Made by a program: the position numbers and the translations under genes
Source of the DNA: Gammaproteobacteria bacterium
Lineage (GTDB): Bacteria > Pseudomonadota > Gammaproteobacteria > Pseudomonadales > Azotimanducaceae
Direction: 5' to 3'
Length of the DNA stretch: 34,592 nt
Assembly (NCBI GenBank): GCA_016874135.1
Contig: VGVE01000028.1
Coordinates: 1-34,592 of the forward strand
The notes under the pieces: generated by a model
Database searches by the model: none
Told to the model about the DNA's origin: nothing
The model's input: the letters and a program-made list of their open reading frames with translations, nothing else
Shown: positions 27,398 to 34,592 of the stretch, one piece after another
Numbering within the stretch: position 1 is the first letter of the stretch
Layout: each line of letters starts with the position of its first letter

Positions 27398-27470
27398 GAA
27401 ACGGACCGGGTACTCCGATCTGCGCCCGCGTACAAGAATCGCTCGATTGCACACAAGGAAACTCCCGCCA
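27350..27470 (+). promoter_or_regulatory. metK promoter -10 and structured leader
   Basis: TACAAT at 27350-27355 is the best -10; TTTGGG at 27329 is a poor -35 at 15 bp. The implied leader is about 110 nt. It contains a 6-bp perfect stem, GCGCCA (27373-27378) with TGGCGC (27390-27395), an 11-nt loop, and a small CGGA/TCCG stem (27402-27417). The sequence ATCTGCGCC occurs twice (27369-27377, 27418-27426), so GGCGC at 27391-27395 can pair with either copy. I do not recognise a known SAM riboswitch class. Confidence 0.4.
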
Positions 27471-28631
27471 ATGGCCGAATACTCCGTTTTTACTTCTGAA
27501 TCTGTGTCCGAAGGTCACCCGGACAAGATGGCTGACCAGATCTCCGACGCGGTACTGGACGCCATGCTGGCGCAGGACCCGGAATCCAGAGTTGCCTGCG
27601 AGACCTTGATCAAAACGGGCATCGTTGTGGTCGCTGGCGAAATCAGGACGGGTGCCAAGGTAAACGTCGATGAACTGGTACGACGTGTGGTGGCGGAAAT
27701 CGGCTACAACAGCGACGCCATCGGCTTCAACCCCGAATCTTGTACCGTGATCAACGCGCTCGGCCTGCAATCCACCGACATCGCCATGGGAGTCGATGAA
27801 GCCACGAACAAGGAACAGGGCGCTGGCGATCAGGGCCTGATGTTCGGCTATGCAACCGATGAGACCGACGTGCTCATGCCGGCACCGATCACCTACGCCC
27901 ACCGGCTCTGCCGGCAACAGGCAGACAAGCGACGTAGTTCACTCAAGTTCCTGCGCCCGGACGCCAAGTCACAGATCACCTTCCGCTACGGCAGCGACGG
28001 CAAGCCGAGCGCGATCGACGCCGTTGTGCTGTCTACCCAGCATGAACCCGATGTCAGCCAGAAGACCCTGCATGAAGCAGTGATGGAAGAGATCATCAAA
28101 CCGACCCTGCCGGCGAACTGGCTGTCTTCGAAGACAAAGTACTTCATCAATCCGACGGGGCAGTTCGTGATTGGTGGGCCGGTCGGAGACTGTGGTCTTA
28201 CCGGACGCAAGATCATCGTCGACACCTATGGTGGCATGGCGCGTCACGGCGGTGGCGCATTTTCCGGCAAGGATCCGTCCAAGGTGGATCGCAGCGCCGC
28301 ATATGCCGGTCGTTATGTCGCCAAGAACATCGTCGCGTCCGGGCTTGCGAGCCGCTGCGAGATCCAGGTGAGCTACGCCATCGGCGTGGCTGAACCTACT
28401 TCCATCAGCATCAACACGTTCGGTACCGGCAAGATCAGCGACGAGAAAATCGTTCATCTCGTCCGTGAGCACTTCGATTTGCGGCCACGCGGCCTGATCG
28501 CGATGCTTGCTCTCAAACGTCCCATCTATCGCGACACGGCTGCCTATGGACACTTCGGTCGAACGGAACAGCAGTTCACCTGGGAACGTACTGACAAGGC
28601 CGCTGCGCTGGCTGCTGCCGTGAAGGCATAG
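27471..28631 (+). CDS. metK: S-adenosylmethionine synthetase
   Basis: MetK makes SAM from methionine and ATP. The 386 residues (E. coli 384) show the full family pattern: [20 protein letters not shown] near 10-29, the [12 protein letters not shown] hexapeptide region near 119-130 and [19 protein letters not shown] near 259-277. ATG 27471 ([11 protein letters not shown]) is preceded by AAGGAA about ten bases upstream. A longer frame back to 27330 is untranslated leader. metF follows, with a terminator-like hairpin in the 98-bp gap; ahcY, commonly between the two, is missing. Confidence 0.97.
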   Translation: MAEYSVFTSESVSEGHPDKMADQISDAVLDAMLAQDPESRVACETLIKTGIVVVAGEIRTGAKVNVDELVRRVVAEIGYNSDAIGFNPESCTVINALGLQSTDIAMGVDEATNKEQGAGDQGLMFGYATDETDVLMPAPITYAHRLCRQQADKRRSSLKFLRPDAKSQITFRYGSDGKPSAIDAVVLSTQHEPDVSQKTLHEAVMEEIIKPTLPANWLSSKTKYFINPTGQFVIGGPVGDCGLTGRKIIVDTYGGMARHGGGAFSGKDPSKVDRSAAYAGRYVAKNIVASGLASRCEIQVSYAIGVAEPTSISINTFGTGKISDEKIVHLVREHFDLRPRGLIAMLALKRPIYRDTAAYGHFGRTEQQFTWERTDKAAALAAAVKA

Positions 28632-28651
28632 TCGCGCAGCCGCGTTGCCTC

Positions 28652-28679
28652 GCAGCTGTCTGGCCGCACAGCTGCTTTT
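28652..28679 (+). terminator. Terminator-like hairpin after metK
   Basis: GCAGCTG (28652-28658) pairs perfectly with CAGCTGC (28669-28675) across a 10-nt loop and is followed directly by TTTT. The U-run is short, so it may only partly stop transcription before metF. Confidence 0.45.
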
Positions 28680-28729
28680 CGCAGCGCTGGCCGCAGTTGT
28701 AACGGGGCGCTCGTGAAGGAGGATCCGGC

Positions 28730-29560
28730 ATGACACGGCTGAGTTTCGAGTTCTTTCCACCGCGGGAAGGAGACGGTGTCAGCCGCCTCATGGCCACCGT
28801 CGTGCCAAAACTCCTGGTCAGTTCACCGGAGTTCTATTCGGTGACCTACGGTGCAGGCGGTTCAACTCGCGAAGGCACCTTCGAAACCGTCGCAGCGTTA
28901 CGCGCCGCCGGGATGCATGCCGCGCCGCATCTTTCGATCGGTGCGGACTCTGAAAGCACCATCGTTGAACTACTTGAGCGCTATCGGAAGATCGGTGTGC
29001 AGCGCATCGTCGCATTGCGCGGCGATGTACCCTCCGGATTGGGTCGTTCCCTTCGCAGTGCCAATGCGGAAGCGTTGGTGCGTATCATCCGCAAACACTT
29101 CGATAGTCAGTTTCACATCGAGGTTGCCGCATATCCGGAAGTGCACCCGGATGCGACCGGCCCTGAATCCGACCTCGATTTTTTTGCGGCCAAGGTGGAT
29201 GCCGGCGCGGACAGTGCGATCACCCAGTATTTCTATTCACCATACGCCTACTACGACTTTCGCGATCGTTGCGAACAACGCGGGCTCAAGCTACCCGTCT
29301 ACGTCGGTGTGATGCCCATAACGAGCGTCGAGAGCATCGTCCGTTTTTCTGCAAAAGCCGGTGCCGATGTTCCGCGATGGATGCTCAAGAAGCTCGAGAG
29401 TATCGCCGACGACGAAACTGCTGTGCGCGAATTTGGATGTGAGGTCTGTATCCGGCTGTGTGAAGACCTGATGGCCGCCGGCGTTCCAGGCTTTCACTTC
29501 TACACACTCAATCGCTGGGGTGCGACCCGGCGAATCGTTGACGCCCTGCGTTTCGACTGA
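28730..29560 (+). CDS. metF: 5,10-methylenetetrahydrofolate reductase
   Basis: MetF reduces methylene-THF to 5-methyl-THF for methionine synthesis, using FAD. The 276-residue barrel begins MTRLSFEFFPPREGDG, the family signature with the catalytic Glu, and continues with SVTYGAGGSTREGT near residues 42-55, HLSIGADS near 66-73, ALRGDVPSG near 96-104 and YFYSPYAYYDFRDRC. Start ATG 28730 has AAGGAGG about seven bases before it. It fits between metK and the glycine cleavage genes in the one-carbon flow. rsmE follows after 5 bp. Confidence 0.96.
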   Translation: MTRLSFEFFPPREGDGVSRLMATVVPKLLVSSPEFYSVTYGAGGSTREGTFETVAALRAAGMHAAPHLSIGADSESTIVELLERYRKIGVQRIVALRGDVPSGLGRSLRSANAEALVRIIRKHFDSQFHIEVAAYPEVHPDATGPESDLDFFAAKVDAGADSAITQYFYSPYAYYDFRDRCEQRGLKLPVYVGVMPITSVESIVRFSAKAGADVPRWMLKKLESIADDETAVREFGCEVCIRLCEDLMAAGVPGFHFYTLNRWGATRRIVDALRFD

Positions 29561-29565
29561 GACCC

Positions 29566-30309
29566 GTGGGGACTAGCCGGGTCCTGGTCGACTTCTCTCC
29601 CACCTGCGGAGCCGGTGACGAGATCGATCTGCCGGAAGAGGTTACTCGCCATCTGGTTACCGTTCTGCGATTGCGAGAGAACGGACTCGTCAGGCTCTGC
29701 AATGGCAAGGGTACCGAGTGGGAGGCTACTTTGTTGGCCGCCTCCAAGAAACGTTACCGCGCACGGCTCACGACGGCGTTACCCGCGGTCTCCCCTCCGT
29801 TTCCGTTGGCAATCGGCGTCGCTCTAATCAAAGGTGATGGATTCGACCGCGCTATTCAGAAAAGTGTTGAACTTGGCGTGGCCGCAATCCACTTGTTGCA
29901 GACGGATCACACGACAGTCCGTCGCGAGTCCACCCATGATGTAAAACGCATGCACCATCTGCAGCGGATCATCGCTTCAGCATGTGAACAAAGCGGTACG
30001 CGTTACCTGCCGGAGCTGTATGCACCAGTTTCGCTGGCACAGTGTCTTGCGAACCAAGCCGGCTTGGGGGAGACCGGCGCACATGTGCTGGCCTTCGACC
30101 CATCCGGCGAACCGCTGCCGCTGACACTACCGCGACGGCGAACCCTCTTGCTCACCGGCCCTGAAGGTGGCTGGTCGAACCATGAGCTCGAACAGATGAG
30201 CACCGCTGGCATTCCGGTTTGTCGCCTGGGTTCACAGATCCTGAGAGCTGAAACAGCGCCGCTGGCCGCGCTGGCTGCGGTTCGACATGGTTGGGGATGG
30301 CAAGACTGA
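29566..30309 (+). CDS. rsmE: 16S rRNA (uracil-1498-N3)-methyltransferase
   Basis: RsmE methylates U1498 of 16S rRNA with SAM. The 247-residue SPOUT enzyme has an N-terminal PUA-like part (HLVTVLRLRENGLVRLCNG near residues 29-47) and the knot motifs LIKGDGFDRAIQKSVELGV near 87-105, LTGPEGGWSNHELE and LGSQILRAETAPLAAL at the C-terminus. The start is a GTG at 29566, five bases after the metF stop, without a clear Shine-Dalgarno sequence; coupling to metF is likely. It converges with the PilG-ChpC remnant. Confidence 0.95.
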   Translation: MGTSRVLVDFSPTCGAGDEIDLPEEVTRHLVTVLRLRENGLVRLCNGKGTEWEATLLAASKKRYRARLTTALPAVSPPFPLAIGVALIKGDGFDRAIQKSVELGVAAIHLLQTDHTTVRRESTHDVKRMHHLQRIIASACEQSGTRYLPELYAPVSLAQCLANQAGLGETGAHVLAFDPSGEPLPLTLPRRRTLLLTGPEGGWSNHELEQMSTAGIPVCRLGSQILRAETAPLAALAAVRHGWGWQD

Positions 30310-30332
30310 AGAGCGGGCTGAGGCACTCGGAC

Positions 30333-30650
30333 TCAGAACGCCCGACTGATCTCTTCTTCGATAAAGCGCAGGTCGGGAACAAACGTCGTATCGGCTCCCA
30401 GCTGAATCGCTGCCAGTGCACCAGCGCGTGAATCTGTTTCGGGTGCATCACGAAGCTCCGACTCACTGATGCGAAGAATGCGCGGCAACCCCGCACATGC
30501 AAACGCACAGAACGGGGCGCCTTCCTTAAACCCGTCTTCGGCGGTGATGACTTCACAGCCTTCTTTGACGAGCAGATTTTCGGCGCTGCGGCGGATGGTC
30601 TTGCTGTCATCGATGACTAGCACTCGAACGCCTTTGAGTTCTTCTTCCAT
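30333..30650 (-). pseudogene. Fused remnant: PilG N-terminus joined in frame to a ChpC/CheW-like C-terminus
   Basis: The 105-codon ORF starts MEEELKGVRVLVIDDSKTIR, very like the response regulator PilG, and follows it to about residue 41 (TAEDGF). The acidic pair Asp14-Asp15 remains, but the phosphoacceptor aspartate and the rest of the receiver domain are gone. From residue about 44 the protein reads PFCAFACAGLPRILRISE and later FVPDLRFIEEEI, which resembles the end of ChpC-type CheW proteins. In Pseudomonas, gshB is divergent from pilG-pilH-pilI-pilJ-pilK-chpA-chpB-chpC, all one way; here gshB is in place and everything between pilG codon 42 and the chpC tail is absent. The PilG part is sure; the ChpC assignment is from memory and moderately sure. 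Assembly error is an alternative. Confidence 0.7.
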
Positions 30651-30786
30651 TGAATCATTTCCGTTGTATCGCCCGTCGACAACGAGGCGGTCTCGGGTCG
30701 CTGTCTTGTACCTGCCGCTTTGTTGCAGCAGCCTGCCCGGCTCACCAGCCGACGTCCCTGTGGTGGTGAAGCGTTTCTCGCTCCGG

Positions 30787-30815
30787 TTGCCGCACAGCAC
30801 ACATGCGGCTATGTT
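30787..30815 (+). promoter_or_regulatory. Likely sigma-70 promoter for gshB
   Basis: TTGCCG at 30787-30792 and TATGTT at 30810-30815 are separated by exactly 17 bp and lie about 30 bp before the gshB ATG. The leader would be about 23 nt. The rest of the 194-bp gap (30651-30844) holds no gene that I believe in. Confidence 0.5.
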
Positions 30816-30844
30816 GGCCATCCGCTCTGATTTCCGAACAGAAC

Positions 30845-31822
30845 ATGGCTCATTTTGCGTTTCTGATGGATCCGCTCGATTCACTTGCGCTGAAAAAGGA
30901 CTCGACGCTGGCGATGATCCGGGCTGCTCAGCTGCGCGGACACGCCGTGAGCTACTTCACACTCGCCGACATGTCCTACATGGGCGGCCGAACCGTTGCG
31001 TCAGCCCGCAAACTGCATTTGCGCGACGATTTCGCGGCTTCGCTCGACTACACCATAGCCGGTCGTGACTGGTACACCCTCGGTGATCCGGCTCGTACTG
31101 ACCTCGCCACTTTCGACGTGGTCATGATGCGCAAGGATCCGCCCTTCGACATGGAGTACGTCTACGCGACCTACTTCCTTGAGCGCGCCGCGGAGCTCGG
31201 CGCCATGGTGGTTAACAATCCCAGGAGTCTGCGGGACTGCAACGAGAAGTTTTTTGCGACCGCCTTTCCCGAGTGCGGTCCGCCGTTGATCGTTTCCAGA
31301 TCCATGGACGTGATCCGCGATTTCCATGCCGAGCACAGTGATGTGGTATTGAAGAAACTTGATGGCATGGGTGGCATGAACATCTTCCGGGTTCGGGCCG
31401 ATGACCCGAATCTCAATGTCATCCTGGAAACTCTCACTCGCCACGAAACGGAACTGGTGATGGCGCAGCGCTATCTGCCGGCCATCCGCGACGGCGACAA
31501 GCGAATCCTGATGATCGATGGTCAGCCAGTCCCGTATTGCCTCGCCAGGATTCCGAAAAGTGGTGAATCCCGTGGCAACCTTGCAGCGGGTGGCACAGGT
31601 GAAGGCCGTCCGTTAACGGCAAGGGACCGCGAGATCGCAGAAACTGTCGGCCCTGAGCTGGTCCGCCGCGGATTGACCTTTGTCGGCCTCGACGTCATCG
31701 GCGATCATCTCACCGAAGTGAACGTCACCTGCCCGACATGCATTCGTGAACTGGATGCGCAATTCGGACTGGATATTGCCGGTACACTGATCGAGACACT
31801 GGTGCGCAAGCTCGGAAACTGA
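30845..31822 (+). CDS. gshB: Glutathione synthetase
   Basis: GshB joins gamma-glutamylcysteine and glycine with ATP. The 325 residues (E. coli 316) start MAHFAFLMDPLDSLALKKDS, the classic family opening, and show DPPFDMEYVYATYFLE near 102-117, an ATP-grasp segment LKKLDGMGGMNIFRV near 170-184 and a C-terminal TEVNVTCPTCIREL near 290-303, where the family usually has NVTSPT. The frame extends to 30803 but ATG 30845 matches the family start. It diverges from the PilG remnant and is followed by tonB after 6 bp, as in Pseudomonas. Confidence 0.97.
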   Translation: MAHFAFLMDPLDSLALKKDSTLAMIRAAQLRGHAVSYFTLADMSYMGGRTVASARKLHLRDDFAASLDYTIAGRDWYTLGDPARTDLATFDVVMMRKDPPFDMEYVYATYFLERAAELGAMVVNNPRSLRDCNEKFFATAFPECGPPLIVSRSMDVIRDFHAEHSDVVLKKLDGMGGMNIFRVRADDPNLNVILETLTRHETELVMAQRYLPAIRDGDKRILMIDGQPVPYCLARIPKSGESRGNLAAGGTGEGRPLTARDREIAETVGPELVRRGLTFVGLDVIGDHLTEVNVTCPTCIRELDAQFGLDIAGTLIETLVRKLGN

Positions 31823-31828
31823 TCCACC

Positions 31829-32692
31829 GTGGATACCTCGTCGAACCCGCCGGACATCCTCCCGAGGGATCGCCTCGGCTTTACGCTGTTCATTGCCATC
31901 AGCATTCATGCTGCACTGATTCTTGGTGTCGGCGTGTCTTCAGACCTGAATCTAGAGCGCACGCCCAGCATCGAAGTCACCCTTTCCGTTGCAAACGATG
32001 CGGCTGCGCCAGAAGACGCCGACTTCATCGCCGCGACACATCAGCAGGGCAGTGGCGCGCTGGTTTCCGACGCAGAGCCGACGACGCGCGAACGTACCAC
32101 GTTCCATGACGCCACCATCACACCGGTTGAGCAGATGGAAACTCCTCCGCTGTCCGCGACGGAGGCCGCATCGGTATCGGCGGTGACCGCGGACTCGGAA
32201 TCCGATTCATCGCAGTCCAGTACCGATCAGCTCCTTGTACAAGATCATGCACCAAACCTCCAGAATCAGAATTACGAAACGTTGCTCAAGGACATCGCCA
32301 GTCTCGAGGCAAGGCTGTACGAGGAAGACCAGGAAAACGCACGGGGAGCACGAACACATCGACTCACCCAGGCGTCCACCAAGAGTGCTGCTGAAGCGGC
32401 ATACCTCAATACCTGGCGCGAAAAGGTGGAGCGGATCGGCAACGCGAATTTCCCGGAAGCGGGGATCTTCGGCGACCTGCGACTGCTGGTGGTGCTGCGC
32501 GAAGACGGAACGCTCGCCGACGTCCGCGTAATCTCATCGTCAGGGCATTCTGAACTCGACGCGGCCGCAGAACGGATTGTGCGGCTCGCTGCACCATTCC
32601 AGCCATTTCCGGTGGAAATGCGCAAACGCTACGACCAGCTCGAGATCCTTCGAACCTGGAAGTTCTCACGCAAAGGCAACGCGCTGCGGTAA
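31829..32692 (+). CDS. TonB-family energy transducer (TonB3-like)
   Basis: A 287-residue inner-membrane anchored periplasmic protein. One N-terminal transmembrane segment (GFTLFIAISIHAALILGVGV, about residues 17-36) with the serine/histidine pair typical of TonB, a long linker, a charged coiled-coil region around 145-175, and a C-terminal TonB domain from about 190 (LLVVLREDGTLADVRVI, then LEILRTWKFSR). The linker lacks the Glu-Pro/Lys-Pro repeats of classical TonB. Between gshB and algH, Pseudomonas aeruginosa has tonB3, which is needed for twitching motility, so position suggests the same gene. Start GTG 31829, six bases after gshB. Confidence 0.87.
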   Translation: MDTSSNPPDILPRDRLGFTLFIAISIHAALILGVGVSSDLNLERTPSIEVTLSVANDAAAPEDADFIAATHQQGSGALVSDAEPTTRERTTFHDATITPVEQMETPPLSATEAASVSAVTADSESDSSQSSTDQLLVQDHAPNLQNQNYETLLKDIASLEARLYEEDQENARGARTHRLTQASTKSAAEAAYLNTWREKVERIGNANFPEAGIFGDLRLLVVLREDGTLADVRVISSSGHSELDAAAERIVRLAAPFQPFPVEMRKRYDQLEILRTWKFSRKGNALR

Positions 32693-32694
32693 CG

Positions 32695-33246
32695 ATGGAA
32701 GCCTTCTCCCATCACTTCCTTCTGGCTACACCTGCCCTGGCAGGCACCTGGTTTGGCGAGTCGATCATCTACCTCTGCAGACACGACGCAGAAGGGGCGA
32801 TGGGGCTGGTGATCAACCGGGAAGCACGCATGAACGCTCGCGGTTTGGCCCGAAGCATGGGCATGTCGCCACCACCTGACGCGCTTGCAATCACCATTCT
32901 CGAAGGTGGTCCCGTGGCACCCGGAAAGGGTTTCATTCTGCACAGCGATGATCGCCTGTACGAAACCACTGAACGACCCGCACCTGGCATTGCGCTATCG
33001 ACCTCCCGTGACGCTCTGGCAGCTGCATTCAGTCTGGATGGCCCCCGCCATTCCGGGATCTACCTCGGCTATGCAGGGTGGGGAGCAGGTCAGCTCGATG
33101 CAGAACTGGAAGCCGGCGCATGGCTCACCGCTCCCGCGAATCGTTCCCTGTTGTTCGAATGCTCGCTGGAGCAGCGTTTGACCCAGACCGCACAGTCCAT
33201 TGGTGTCGACCTTCGACTCGTCGCAACACGCGTCGGACATGCCTGA
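32695..33246 (+). CDS. yqgE: YqgE/AlgH family protein
   Basis: A 183-residue protein of the UPF0301 (YqgE/AlgH) family, of unknown biochemical function. Motifs: HHFLLATPALAGTWFGESII near residues 6-25, EGAMGLVINR near 34-43, EGGPVAPGKGFILH near 70-83 and IYLGYAGWGAGQLDAEL near 122-138. The start ATG is two bases after the tonB stop. It overlaps ruvX by 8 bp, and yqgE-yqgF pairing is nearly universal in gammaproteobacteria. Confidence 0.95.
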   Translation: MEAFSHHFLLATPALAGTWFGESIIYLCRHDAEGAMGLVINREARMNARGLARSMGMSPPPDALAITILEGGPVAPGKGFILHSDDRLYETTERPAPGIALSTSRDALAAAFSLDGPRHSGIYLGYAGWGAGQLDAELEAGAWLTAPANRSLLFECSLEQRLTQTAQSIGVDLRLVATRVGHA

Positions 33247-33652
33247 CCCCACGGCTGGTGTCGTTCGGGTTCTTGCTTTCGACTTTGGCCTCAGTGCCAT
33301 TGGCGTGGCGGTCGGCCAGTCCGTTACACAGTCAGCAGAACCGCTGCAACCCTTGAAGGCGCGTAATGGCAAACCGGACTGGACGGCAATCGATCAGATC
33401 ATCTCAAGCTGGAACGTGAATCGGCTGGTCGTCGGACTTCCGCTCAACATGGACGACACTGAAAGCGACATGTCGACCCGTGCCAGACAATTCGCCGCTG
33501 CACTCGAAGCGCGTTCGGCGCTGCCAGTGATTCTTGTCGATGAACGGCTCTCAAGCCGGGAAGCGATGGAGCGTACTGCAGGGGACCGAACGCGCAGCCA
33601 CGGCATCGCTGCCGTCCTGATCGCGGAATCCTATCTGCGGTACGTCATCTGA
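33239..33652 (+). CDS. ruvX: Holliday junction resolvase-like / pre-16S rRNA nuclease YqgF
   Basis: RuvX/YqgF has an RNase H-like fold and matures the 5' end of 16S rRNA in E. coli. The 137 residues (E. coli 138) show LAFDFGLSAIGVAVG near 12-26 (first catalytic Asp), VVGLPLNMDD near 62-71 and VDERLSSREA near 99-108. Many homologues have MDG where this one has MDD. ATG 33239 lies inside the end of yqgE; the frame's earlier start would overlap yqgE much further. Its last 22 bp overlap the 3' end of convergent pilU. Confidence 0.95.
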   Translation: MPDPTAGVVRVLAFDFGLSAIGVAVGQSVTQSAEPLQPLKARNGKPDWTAIDQIISSWNVNRLVVGLPLNMDDTESDMSTRARQFAAALEARSALPVILVDERLSSREAMERTAGDRTRSHGIAAVLIAESYLRYVI

Positions 33653-34592
33653 CTCGGTTTCGGATCACCTTCGAGCCGAAGCCCTTCAACGCGCTCCAGA
33701 GGATTGGGGCTGGCATCCGCGCCGAGTTTGATCATGAGACGCAGATCACTCGGGGAGTCCGCGTGCTGCAACGCTGCATCATAGGAAATCTCGCCCTCGG
33801 CATAGAGCTTGTAGAGCGCGTGATCAAATGTCTGCATTCCCTGCTCACACGACTTCGCCATGAGGGACTTGAGCAGATGGACCCCACCTTTGCGAATGTG
33901 ATCGGACGCCAGCGGGGTATTGATCAGGACTTCGATGGCTGCACGTCGACCCTGTCCGTCAACGGTCGGGACCAGTTGCTGTGCCACCCTGGCGCGAAGA
34001 TTGAGCGACAGGTTCATCCACACCTGGGTATATCGGTCACTCGGGAAAAAGTGAATGATGCGCACAAGCGCCTGGTTGGCGTTGTTCGAGTGCAAGGTGC
34101 AGAGGCAGAGGCGTCCGGTCTCCGCAAACGTCACCGCAGACTCCATCGTTTCCCGCGACCGCACTTCGCCAATCATGATTACATCCGGCGCCTGCCGAAG
34201 AACGTTCTTGAGGGCCACTTCGAATGAGTCTGTGTCCACTCCCACTTCATGCTGGGTGATTACACAGCCTCTGTGCTGGTGGACGAATTCGATCGGGTCT
34301 TCGATGCTCACGATGTGTCCCGTCGAATTCTCGTTGCGATGACCGATCATGGCAGCAAGAGACGTGGACTTACCGGTACCGGTTGCACCTACAAAGACGA
34401 TCAGACCACGCTTGGTCATCGCCAGGTCCTTGATCACGGCTGGCAGACCAAGGTCATCTACTTTGGGAATGTTGACTTCGATGCGTCGCAACACCATACC
34501 GACGAGGTTGCGCTGGTAGGACGCGCTGACCCGGAATCGTCCAACGCCGATCGTATTGATGGCGAAGTTGCACTCGTGGGTCGCCTGAAACT
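33631..34592 (-). CDS. pilU: Type IV pilus retraction ATPase PilU, 5' end outside window
   Basis: PilU is the accessory retraction ATPase of type IVa pili, a hexamer acting with PilT at the inner membrane. The 319 visible residues start in mid-protein (FQATHECNFAINT), include the arginine-containing VGMVLRRIE segment, Walker A GATGTGKST at visible residues 68-76, IEDPIEFVH, and the Walker B/His-box area around APDVIMIGEVR and CLCTLHSNNANQ. GxTGTGKST and the C-terminal HADSPSDLRLMIKLG point to PilU rather than PilT (GPTGSGKST). About 50-60 residues are missing upstream; pilT would be expected beyond the edge. It converges with ruvX, a 22-bp overlap of coding ends. Confidence 0.93.
   Translation of the reverse strand, partial: FQATHECNFAINTIGVGRFRVSASYQRNLVGMVLRRIEVNIPKVDDLGLPAVIKDLAMTKRGLIVFVGATGTGKSTSLAAMIGHRNENSTGHIVSIEDPIEFVHQHRGCVITQHEVGVDTDSFEVALKNVLRQAPDVIMIGEVRSRETMESAVTFAETGRLCLCTLHSNNANQALVRIIHFFPSDRYTQVWMNLSLNLRARVAQQLVPTVDGQGRRAAIEVLINTPLASDHIRKGGVHLLKSLMAKSCEQGMQTFDHALYKLYAEGEISYDAALQHADSPSDLRLMIKLGADASPNPLERVEGLRLEGDPKPSQMTYRR

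Noticed and set aside
27042..27917. 291-codon minus-strand ORF across tkt start and metK
   Set aside because: It overlaps the genuine starts of two conserved genes on opposite strands and crosses their shared promoter region.
28632..28729. SAH riboswitch
   Set aside because: AACGGGGCGCTC resembles the conserved 3' end of the class, but no matching GAGGAGCGCTGC-type 5' strand is present to form the pseudoknot, and ahcY is absent.
30313..30344. Bidirectional terminator between rsmE and the PilG-ChpC remnant
   Set aside because: CTGAG/CTCAG and CGGG/CCCG arms exist but with an asymmetric internal loop and no T-run on either side.
30651..30844. Upstream extension of the PilG-like ORF to 30884 with a CxxC-like CVLCGN
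   Set aside because: It overlaps the gshB start and promoter, and PilG homologues begin at the ATG at 30650.

Overview
The window looks like chromosomal core DNA of a gammaproteobacterium, probably environmental and GC-rich; I cannot place it more finely. The case rests on gene order: ygfB-pepP-ubiH-gcvTHP, zapA-6S RNA-fau, rppH-ptsP...lgt, ilvA/rpiA and gshB-tonB-yqgE-ruvX...pilU are neighbourhoods known from Escherichia and Pseudomonas. I see no phage, insertion sequence, CRISPR array, tRNA or rRNA.

Layout. 1-6265: a truncated lgt, then TANGO2-like and SDR genes on the plus strand, then (minus strand) rppH-ptsP followed by an MFS transporter whose start lies in a 14-bp tandem repeat. 6341-8416: a thioredoxin-fold/glycosidase-like DUF255 protein. 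8440-16022: one long minus-strand run, ygfB-pepP-ubiH-gcvT-gcvH-gcvPA-gcvPB, with overlapping genes and a split glycine decarboxylase. 16281-18302: a ZapB-like protein, zapA, 6S RNA, fau and def on the plus strand. 18321-20545: ilvA and rpiA, divergent. 20552-27270: a minus-strand run tkt-pgk-fba-alpha/beta hydrolase-FAD oxidoreductase. 27471-30309: metK-metF-rsmE. 30333-33652: a remnant of the Pil-Chp chemosensory cluster, then gshB-tonB-yqgE-ruvX. 33631-34592: the 3' part of pilU.

Functional themes. One-carbon metabolism recurs: glycine cleavage makes methylene-THF, Fau recycles 5-formyl-THF, MetF makes methyl-THF and MetK makes SAM. Central carbon enzymes (transketolase, PGK, class II aldolase, RpiA) form a second theme. 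The rest is housekeeping: lipoprotein maturation, nitrogen-PTS control, RNA 5'-end processing, ubiquinone synthesis, cell division, glutathione synthesis and rRNA processing.

The most unusual signals are: (1) a chain of four 5-codon mini-ORFs with ATGA stop/start overlaps running into the MFS gene; (2) a 105-codon in-frame ORF that appears to join the start of PilG to the end of a ChpC/CheW-like protein, as if the whole pilGHIJK-chpABC cluster had been deleted; (3) an SDR with all four catalytic positions replaced; and (4) a metK leader with mutually exclusive hairpins. All calls come from reading the sequence; no database search was run.
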